Below, in pieces: positions 58,157-64,000 of a stretch of DNA of 64,000 nucleotides. Below the pieces are notes generated by a model. That model did not search any database and was not told where the DNA came from. It saw only the letters and a program-made list of their open reading frames with translations. Origin of the DNA: JACQGZ01 sp036004665 (lineage in GTDB: Bacteria > Sysuimicrobiota > Sysuimicrobiia > Sysuimicrobiales > Humicultoraceae); assembly GCA_036004665.1 (NCBI GenBank), contig DASYRG010000008.1, positions 1-64,000 on the forward strand. The letters run 5' to 3'. Positions within the stretch are counted from its first letter, which is position 1. The number at the start of each line of letters is the position of its first letter. The position numbers and the translations under genes were made by a program.

Positions 58157-58444
58157 ATGCGTGTGCTGCTGCTTCTGGCCCTCGTGTTGCTGGCGGCGGT
58201 GACCATTTTTGCACTCAATAACCCCACCGCCGTGACCGTCCGATTTCTGGCCTGGAGATACGGCACCACCCTCGCCCTCGCCATGATCGCGGCGGCGGCC
58301 GCCGGGGCGCTGGTCGTCTACATCGCCAGCCTGGCGGCGCAGCAGGGATTGAAGGCCCGCCTGAGGGCGGCCCAATCCCGTCTGGCCGAACTCGAACGGC
58401 AGCGCACCGCGCTTCCCCCCCAGAGCCCTTCATCCGGCGCCTGA
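58157..58444 (+). CDS. LapA-like (DUF1049) small membrane protein
   Basis: A 95-residue protein with two membrane helices (MRVLLLLALVLLAAVTIFAL and LALAMIAAAAAGALVVYIAS) separated by NNPTAVTVRFLAWRYGTTL, followed by a short coiled coil (LRAAQSRLAELERQR). This is the layout of the LapA/DUF1049 family, linked in Gram-negative bacteria to lipopolysaccharide assembly but also present in bacteria without it. It lies between secF and recJ. Confidence 0.83.
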   Translation: MRVLLLLALVLLAAVTIFALNNPTAVTVRFLAWRYGTTLALAMIAAAAAGALVVYIASLAAQQGLKARLRAAQSRLAELERQRTALPPQSPSSGA

Positions 58445-58489
58445 GCACCAGGCGATCCCCGACCGCGGGCCAGCCTCGTTCATCACACT

Positions 58490-58498
58490 TGGTATAAT
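58490..58498 (+). promoter_or_regulatory. Extended -10 promoter of recJ
   Basis: TGG-TATAAT has a consensus hexamer. Transcription would start near 58505, giving a leader of about 26 bases before the GTG at 58531. Confidence 0.55.
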
Positions 58499-58530
58499 CG
58501 CGGGTAAGGCCTGATCGTGACCGCACGACT

Positions 58531-61500
58531 GTGACGCTCCTTCCACCCGCCCGCTGGATCATCAAGCCTCCCGATCCCGAGCGCGCCGCCGCCCTCGCGG
58601 CGGACCTGTCGATCAGCCCTCTTACCGCCCAAATGCTGCTGAACCGAGGGCTGGCTGATCCCGCCGCCGCCCGCGTCTTCCTGCGGGCCGCCCTGGAGGA
58701 TCTCAGTGAGCCCGCCCACCTGCTCGACCTTCCCCGGGCGGCGGAGGTGCTGCTGGCCGCGCTGGGAGGCGGGACGCGGATCATCATCTACGGCGACTAT
58801 GACGCCGATGGCGTCACCTCCACGGCGATCCTGGTGCGGGGACTGCGCGCCCTGGGCGCCCGGCCGGAGGTCTTCATCCCGCGCCGGGACATGGAGGGGT
58901 ACGGTCTCAACGGCGACGCCATCGCCCGCCTGGGAGGTCCGGGGTTGCTCGTCGCCGTGGACTGCGGGATCACGGCGGTGGACGAGGTCGCCCAGGCGGC
59001 CGCGCAGGGACTGCAGGTCATCATCCTCGATCACCACCTTCCCGGCTCAGCGCTGCCCCCTGCGGCGGCCGTCGTCGGACCGAAACGAGAAGGGCAGCCT
59101 GCGGTCACCCCCGTCGCGGCGTGCGGGCTCGCCTATCAAACTGTCCGCGCGCTCTGGCGGCTGGCCGGGCGGGATGATCAGCCGGTCGACCTGCTGGATC
59201 TCGTCGCGGTCGGAACGCTGGCCGACGTCGTCCCCCTCGTCGGGGACAACCGGATCTTCGCCCGGCAGGGGCTGGCCAGGATGGCCGAGGCGCCGTCGGT
59301 AGGGATCGCGGCGCTGCTGCGCGTGGCCGACGTCGCGGGCGCGGTGCGGATCCGCGATGTCACCTTTGGACTGGCGCCGCGGCTGAACGCCGCCGGCCGT
59401 CTCGGCGACGCCACGGTGGCGGTGACGCTGCTGACCACCGACGATCCCGCCGAAGCCGCCGCGCTCGCCCGGACGCTCGACGAAGAGAACCGGAGACGTC
59501 AGGAGATCACGGAGGCGGTGCTCGCGTCCGCGTCCGCGCAGGTGGAGGAGGCTGGGTGGAAGGACGGGCCCGCCCTGGTGGTGGCTGGAGAGGGCTGGCA
59601 CGCCGGGGTGATTGGCATCGTCGCCTCTCACCTCAAGGAGCGCTACAATCGTCCCGTCGTGATGATCGCCGTCGCGGACGGCGTCGGGCGGGGATCTGCC
59701 CGGTCCATTGAACCGCTGCCCATGGTGGACGCCCTCGGCGCGGTCGGCGACCTGCTCAGCCGCTTCGGCGGCCACGCCATGGCCGCGGGGCTGACGATCG
59801 CCGCGGAACGCATCGAAGACTTTCGCCGCCGCTTCACCCAGGAGGCGGGGCGCCGGCTCACTCCCGAGGATCTCGCGCCGGCCCTGACCATCGACGCGGA
59901 AGTGGACCTGCCCGCCCTCATCCCAGCGCTGGCGAGGGAGATCGAACAGATGGCGCCCTTCGGTCCCGGCAACCCCGAACCGCTGGTGGTCCTGCGCGGC
60001 CTGCGCGCCGCGGCGACGCGCGTCGTAGGCGACGGCCACCTGCGAGTGGGCCTCACCGACGGGCGCGCGTTCGTCGACGCCATCGGATTCGCCCGCGGCG
60101 ACGTCGCCGAACTGCTGGCGTTCACCGGCGCGAGGGTGGACGTCGCCGCGGCCGTCGAGCTCGACCGGTGGGGGGAGGGAGAGCGGGTCTCGCTGGTGCT
60201 GCGCGATCTGAGCACGCCCGGATTGGATCTGGAAGCGGTGCTGGCGGACGGGGATCTGCTGCTGGACCGTCTCTTCGCGCGCGCGCAGGAGTATCTGGGG
60301 ACGGGCTTCCGCGGCATCGAAGGCGCGTGGTCCTTTTACACAAAGGTCGCCGGTGTGACCTTCGAGGGACGGCAGGAGTGGCTGTCCTCGATCCGTCCGG
60401 GACAACCGCTGCATCTGGTCCGGCAGCCCTCGAATCCCTACGATCCCCACGCCATCGCCATCCTGACCACCGAAGGGCGCCAGCTCGGCTTCCTCAGCGC
60501 CAGGATCGCGGGACGGCTGGCGCCTTCCATTGATGCGGGAACGCGCTACATGGCGACCGCCTCGCAACTGACTGGGGGCGGAGACCGTTCCTATGGGTTG
60601 AACGTCTTCATCCAGCGGGAGGAGTCCGCGGTCAGCGCGGACGGGATGGCCTGGTCCTCCTGGCGCCCCCTGCCGGTGGATGCCCTATTGGAGCGGCTGC
60701 GCATCCTCCTGCATGGGGGGCGGCCCCTCCGCCACGCGCAGTCGGAGACGATCGAACGGCTGCTCATCGAGGGGAAGGTAACGACAGCCTTGAGGCCGGG
60801 ACGCCGCGGGGCGGTGACCGCGATGATGGCGGCTGCGGCCCTGGCGGCGCAGCGCGCGCGTCCCGTCGTGATTGCTCTCTCGCTGATCAGCCAGGTGGAC
60901 CGCTGGTTCGAGACCTTCGGGCCGCTGCTGCGCGAGGTCGGCTTTCGCGTCTACCGCGCCCACGGCGCGCTCTCGCTGCGCCCCCAACAGCGGCTGGCCC
61001 GCGCGCTGGAGGAAGGGCGCGCCGATATCGTCTTGGCCAGCGCGGCGTGGCTCGCGCGGGGCGGGGTGGAGACGGTGCCGCACGGGCTGCGCTCGGCCGT
61101 GATCATCGCCGACGCCGACATGCCGGGCGAGACCGCCGGTGTTCTGGCGGCTGCCGTCTCCCCGCACCTCCCGCCTGGCGGGGGCCTGGCTCGCTTCCAG
61201 TGGAAGAGTGGTGCGTCTCACTCTGACGCGGCCGGTGATCCGGATGGAGTCGGGGTCGTTCAGGACGGCTTCGTCAGGGCGAACCTGCGCCTGGTCGACC
61301 GGCGTGATGACGCAGACCATGAGAGCCTGCTGGCGGCGCTGGCCGCCCCCGATGAAAAGACGCTGATCTTCACACCACGCCGCGGCGACGCCGTCACGCT
61401 GGCGACGTCGCTGCGCGGCCGGGAGGGAATGGGCGCGGTGGCCTATTACCATGGCGGCCTCCCAGCCAGGGTGCGCCGGGTGATCGAGCAACTCTTCCTG

Positions 61501-62097
61501 GACGGCAAGGTCGGCGTGCTGGTCTCGACGGGCGCCTTTCCAGAAGCCTTCGCCCCCGGCGACATCGCCCAAGTCATCCTGGGCGGCCTTCCCCAGAGCC
61601 GCACGCAGTTGCAGGAGATGGCCGCGCTCGCCGGACTCTCCGGGAAGCCGGCGACCGTCGTCCTGGCCTATCGCCGCGACGATGCGGCCCGCGTCCTCGC
61701 GGACGTCGAAGAACGCTTCCCGTCGCGGGACCGACTGGCCGCCTTCTACCGACTGCTCCGTACGGTTGTTCAGGCGAGCGGAGGGGAGGCGCTGCTCTGG
61801 CCCGGTGAAGCCTTGGGATCGGCGCTGGCCGGCGCTGGATGGTCTGCTCAGGGCAGCGAGAGCGCCCTCGATACGCTGGCACAGGCCGGTGTGATTCAGC
61901 GTGAGATCCTCGAGGGCCGCTGGCGCATTGAACTGACGGACGGTGGCCGGCGGGACCTGACCGATTCCCTGCGCTATGTCGAAGGCGACCGCGAGCGGGG
62001 GGCAGTAGACGGGCTCATGCCCATGGCCTTTGGCCCGGCCTCTGCGATCCTGCACGGGCTGGCGAGCGCCGACGCGAGAGAAACCACCTCCACCTGA
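58531..62097 (+). CDS. recJ: RecJ exonuclease fused to HIRAN and a degenerate helicase domain
   Basis: A 1188-residue protein, about twice the usual RecJ length. Residues 1-575 are a complete RecJ (5'-3' single-strand DNA exonuclease): motif I RIIIYGDYDADGVTSTAILV, the DHH in LQVIILDHHLPGSALPPAAA, and the DHHA1 part with LSRFGGHAMAAGLTI and MAPFGPGNPEPLVVLRG. Residues about 600-695 are a HIRAN domain (FYTKVAGVTFEGRQEWLSSI, SNPYDPHAIAILTTEGRQLG). Residues about 715-1060 resemble a RecQ-like helicase (LRHAQSETIERLLIEGK), but Walker A is PGRRGAVTA instead of TGxGKS, DEAH is DADM, and motif VI reads LQEMAALAGLSG. The helicase part is probably inactive and may bind DNA. GTG start. Confidence 0.9.
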   Translation: MTLLPPARWIIKPPDPERAAALAADLSISPLTAQMLLNRGLADPAAARVFLRAALEDLSEPAHLLDLPRAAEVLLAALGGGTRIIIYGDYDADGVTSTAILVRGLRALGARPEVFIPRRDMEGYGLNGDAIARLGGPGLLVAVDCGITAVDEVAQAAAQGLQVIILDHHLPGSALPPAAAVVGPKREGQPAVTPVAACGLAYQTVRALWRLAGRDDQPVDLLDLVAVGTLADVVPLVGDNRIFARQGLARMAEAPSVGIAALLRVADVAGAVRIRDVTFGLAPRLNAAGRLGDATVAVTLLTTDDPAEAAALARTLDEENRRRQEITEAVLASASAQVEEAGWKDGPALVVAGEGWHAGVIGIVASHLKERYNRPVVMIAVADGVGRGSARSIEPLPMVDALGAVGDLLSRFGGHAMAAGLTIAAERIEDFRRRFTQEAGRRLTPEDLAPALTIDAEVDLPALIPALAREIEQMAPFGPGNPEPLVVLRGLRAAATRVVGDGHLRVGLTDGRAFVDAIGFARGDVAELLAFTGARVDVAAAVELDRWGEGERVSLVLRDLSTPGLDLEAVLADGDLLLDRLFARAQEYLGTGFRGIEGAWSFYTKVAGVTFEGRQEWLSSIRPGQPLHLVRQPSNPYDPHAIAILTTEGRQLGFLSARIAGRLAPSIDAGTRYMATASQLTGGGDRSYGLNVFIQREESAVSADGMAWSSWRPLPVDALLERLRILLHGGRPLRHAQSETIERLLIEGKVTTALRPGRRGAVTAMMAAAALAAQRARPVVIALSLISQVDRWFETFGPLLREVGFRVYRAHGALSLRPQQRLARALEEGRADIVLASAAWLARGGVETVPHGLRSAVIIADADMPGETAGVLAAAVSPHLPPGGGLARFQWKSGASHSDAAGDPDGVGVVQDGFVRANLRLVDRRDDADHESLLAALAAPDEKTLIFTPRRGDAVTLATSLRGREGMGAVAYYHGGLPARVRRVIEQLFLDGKVGVLVSTGAFPEAFAPGDIAQVILGGLPQSRTQLQEMAALAGLSGKPATVVLAYRRDDAARVLADVEERFPSRDRLAAFYRLLRTVVQASGGEALLWPGEALGSALAGAGWSAQGSESALDTLAQAGVIQREILEGRWRIELTDGGRRDLTDSLRYVEGDRERGAVDGLMPMAFGPASAILHGLASADARETTST

Positions 62098-62164
62098 GAT
62101 CAACCGAGCCGTACCACACCTTTCAGGTCCCCAGGTCGCGCCATGGGACAGGCCGTGATAGTCT

Positions 62165-62173
62165 AAGGAGAAG
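62165..62173 (+). promoter_or_regulatory. Ribosome-binding site of relA/spoT
   Basis: AAGGAGAAG directly before ATG 62175 fixes the start. A -10-like GATAGT (62157-62162) ends just upstream; if used, the leader would be only a few bases long, so the true promoter may lie further up. Confidence 0.4.
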
Positions 62174-62174
62174 T

Positions 62175-64000
62175 ATGAAGTGGCTCGAGCAGCGTAGAGC
62201 CCAGAGCGCCTTTCAAGACCTCCCCAAAGACGCCCAAGAGCTTATTGCGAAGGTCCGAGCGCACTTCACTCGTGCCGACCTGGACGTCCTGCGTGAGGCC
62301 TATCTCTTCGCGGAAAGCGCCCACGCCGGGCAGACCCGCGCCTCCGGCGAGGCCTACATCCGCCACTCCTACGCCGTGGCCGACATCCTGGCGGACCTGC
62401 GGATGGATCCCGTCACCATCGCCGCCGCCCTGCTGCACGACGTGGCTGAAGACACCGGCGTCACGCTGGCCGAAGTGTCGGAACGGTTCGGGGCCGAGAT
62501 CGCCACCCTGGTCGACGGTGTGACCAAACTGGGCCAGATTGAGTGGCAGTCGCGGGAGGAGCGGCAGGCCGAGTCGCTGCGCAAGATGTTCCTGGCGATG
62601 GCCAACGACATCCGCATCGTCCTGATCAAGCTGGCCGACCGGTTGCACAACATGCGCACGCTGCAGTACCTCCCCGAGTGGAAGCGCAAGCGCACCTCCC
62701 AGGAGACCCTGGACATCTACGCGCCGCTGGCCGAGCGCCTGGGCATCGGGCAGCTGCAGGCGGAGCTGCAGGATCTGGCCTTCCGTGAACTCAACCCGGC
62801 GTCGCACCAGGAGATGACGACACAGCTCACCCAGGCGGAGGCCACCAGCCAGGCCTTTCTAGAGGGCGTCATCACGGTGCTGCACAGGGAACTGAACCGC
62901 GCCGGGATCAAGGTCGAGCGATACAACATCACCGCGCGCCCCAAGCACCTCTACAGCATCTGGCGCAAGATGCAGCGCCCCAAGTACGCCGGCCACTCCG
63001 TGGCGCGGATCTACGACCGCCTGGGGGTGCGCATCGTCGTCGATGACGTCAAGGAGTGCTACGCGGCGTTGGGCGTGGTGCACGCGCTCTGGCGGCCCAT
63101 CCCCGGCGAGTTCGACGATTACATCGCCAACCCCAAGACCACCGGCTACCAGTCGCTGCACACCGCCGTCCTCTACGAGGGCGAGCCCCTGGAGATCCAG
63201 ATCCGCACCGCGCAGATGCACCACGAGGCGGAGTACGGCATCGCCTCGCACTGGAAGTACAGCCAGCGGCCGGACCGCCCCGGAAAGGACGGGGCCGGCG
63301 AGCGGGAGTTCGAGCGCAAGCTCTCTTGGCTGCGCCAGCTGCTCGAGTGGCATCAGGAGGTGCATGACGCGCGCGCCTTCGTCCAGTCGGTCAAACTGGA
63401 CCTCTTCCAGAACGAGGTCTTCGTCTTCACGCCCAAGGGGGACGTGGTCGACCTGCCGGCGGGCGCTACGCCGATCGACCTCGCCTACCGCATCCATACC
63501 GAGGTCGGCCACCACGCCACCGGCGCCAAGGTGAACGGTCGGCTGGTGCCGCTCTCCTATCAGATGCATACGGGGGACATCGTCGAGATCACCACGGCCA
63601 AGACCAGCGGCGGCCCCAGCCGAGACTGGCTGGCGTTCGTCGTCACCTCCAACGCCAAGACCAAGATCAAGCAGTGGTTCAAGCGGGAACGACGCGAGGA
63701 GAACATCCAGCGCGGGCGGGAGCTGCTGGAACGGGAGCTGCGCCGGGCGGGCGGGGGCGTGGCGGCGTACATGAAGACCGAGCGACTGCGCGAGGTGGCG
63801 CAGGACTTCGGTTTGCCCTCTGATGAAGAACTGCTCGCCGCCCTGGGCAACGGGGACCTTTCCATGCTGCAGGTCGTCCAGGCCGTCCGCGGCCCCGACG
63901 CGCCGCCCCTGCCAGAGACCCTGCCGGTGGAGGGTCTCCCCGCGCAGGTACCCCGAGGCGGCGTGCGCGTGCGCGGGGTGGACAACGCGCTCCTGCGCTT
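62175..64000 (+). CDS. relA: RelA/SpoT-type (p)ppGpp synthetase/hydrolase (cut by window end)
   Basis: 608 residues are present; the C-terminal part runs past the window. The hydrolase HD domain is intact (IRHSYAVADILADLRM and ALLHDVAEDTGVTLAEV, then IKLADRLHNMRTLQYL). The synthetase domain is also intact: NITARPKHLYSIWRKMQRP, NPKTTGYQSLHTAVLYEGEP and LEIQIRTAQMHHEAEYGIAS. A TGS domain follows (VFVFTPKGDVVDLPAGATPI) and a helical part. So it is a bifunctional Rel, the single long alarmone enzyme typical of Gram-positive-type bacteria, rather than a synthetase-only RelA. Start ATG 62175 with the AAGGAGAAG site. Confidence 0.96.
   Translation, partial: MKWLEQRRAQSAFQDLPKDAQELIAKVRAHFTRADLDVLREAYLFAESAHAGQTRASGEAYIRHSYAVADILADLRMDPVTIAAALLHDVAEDTGVTLAEVSERFGAEIATLVDGVTKLGQIEWQSREERQAESLRKMFLAMANDIRIVLIKLADRLHNMRTLQYLPEWKRKRTSQETLDIYAPLAERLGIGQLQAELQDLAFRELNPASHQEMTTQLTQAEATSQAFLEGVITVLHRELNRAGIKVERYNITARPKHLYSIWRKMQRPKYAGHSVARIYDRLGVRIVVDDVKECYAALGVVHALWRPIPGEFDDYIANPKTTGYQSLHTAVLYEGEPLEIQIRTAQMHHEAEYGIASHWKYSQRPDRPGKDGAGEREFERKLSWLRQLLEWHQEVHDARAFVQSVKLDLFQNEVFVFTPKGDVVDLPAGATPIDLAYRIHTEVGHHATGAKVNGRLVPLSYQMHTGDIVEITTAKTSGGPSRDWLAFVVTSNAKTKIKQWFKRERREENIQRGRELLERELRRAGGGVAAYMKTERLREVAQDFGLPSDEELLAALGNGDLSMLQVVQAVRGPDAPPLPETLPVEGLPAQVPRGGVRVRGVDNALLR

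Overview
The window is a dense, high-GC bacterial chromosome segment. Most genes are on the plus strand and are joined by 1-8 base start/stop overlaps (ATGA, GTGA, TTGA). No rRNA, tRNA or CRISPR array was seen. The housekeeping order recG-rsmD-coaD-(coiled coil)-yceD-rpmF-plsX-fabH-fabD-fabG-acpP-fabF-rnc is the arrangement typical of Firmicutes-like and related deep-branching Gram-positive-type lineages. The SOS box is of the Gram-positive GAAC-N4-GTTC type, and several genes appear to start directly at their transcription start. A thermophile-associated or candidate lineage (for example Sysuimicrobiota/CSP1-3, Limnochordia-like or Chloroflexota-like) is possible, but the phylum cannot be fixed from this window.

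Layout. 1-7.4 kb: a cobalamin module (PduO-type adenosyltransferase, methylmalonyl-CoA mutase large subunit, B12-binding small subunit). The two mutase genes are separated by about 4 kb of differently composed DNA holding a YcaQ-like protein, a frameshifted PGN_0703-type endonuclease and a dienelactone hydrolase. 7.4-11.4 kb: TrmI, an SRPBCC protein, a 47-residue membrane protein with its own terminator, and a DegT aminotransferase/Gfo-Idh oxidoreductase pair of the nucleotide-sugar type. 11.2-13.8 kb: a stand-alone RAM-domain protein divergent from an AIR-synthase-like protein across only 18 bp, then a TPP riboswitch controlling thiT-thiN. 13.9-26.2 kb: Hsp33, L28, RecG and the fatty-acid/ribosomal operon ending in RNase III and a HIT protein. 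26.3-30.2 kb: a CBS-GGDEF protein, a secreted M28 peptidase and a CNNM/CorC-type membrane protein. 30.4-33.9 kb: phenylacetyl-CoA epoxidase genes paaA-B-C-D with an inserted DinB-family gene and a trailing deazaflavin-type reductase; no paaE is present.

34-48.2 kb is a signalling and motility block: a PAS membrane protein, then an overlapping chain of two hybrid histidine kinases, a lone receiver, a receiver-HD-GYP protein, a third hybrid kinase with a mutated receiver, a receiver-MshEN-GspE-like protein whose ATPase motifs have decayed, and two PilT-type ATPases. The block reads as a phosphorelay and c-di-GMP circuit aimed at type IV pili.

48.3-53.2 kb is the most unusual part. A consensus promoter with a perfect LexA-type palindrome between -35 and -10 drives a Rad51/RecA-like protein lacking a normal Walker A, a small helical protein, and a B-family DNA polymerase whose proofreading motifs are mutated and which carries a 530-residue LAGLIDADG intein at the motif B site. 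It looks like an SOS-induced polymerase cassette analogous to, but not homologous with, ImuA-ImuB-DnaE2.

53.2-64 kb: a DUF72 protein, two secreted proteins (one a trypsin-like fold), secD-secF, a LapA-like protein, a 1188-residue RecJ-HIRAN-pseudohelicase fusion, and a RelA/SpoT-type (p)ppGpp enzyme cut off by the window end.
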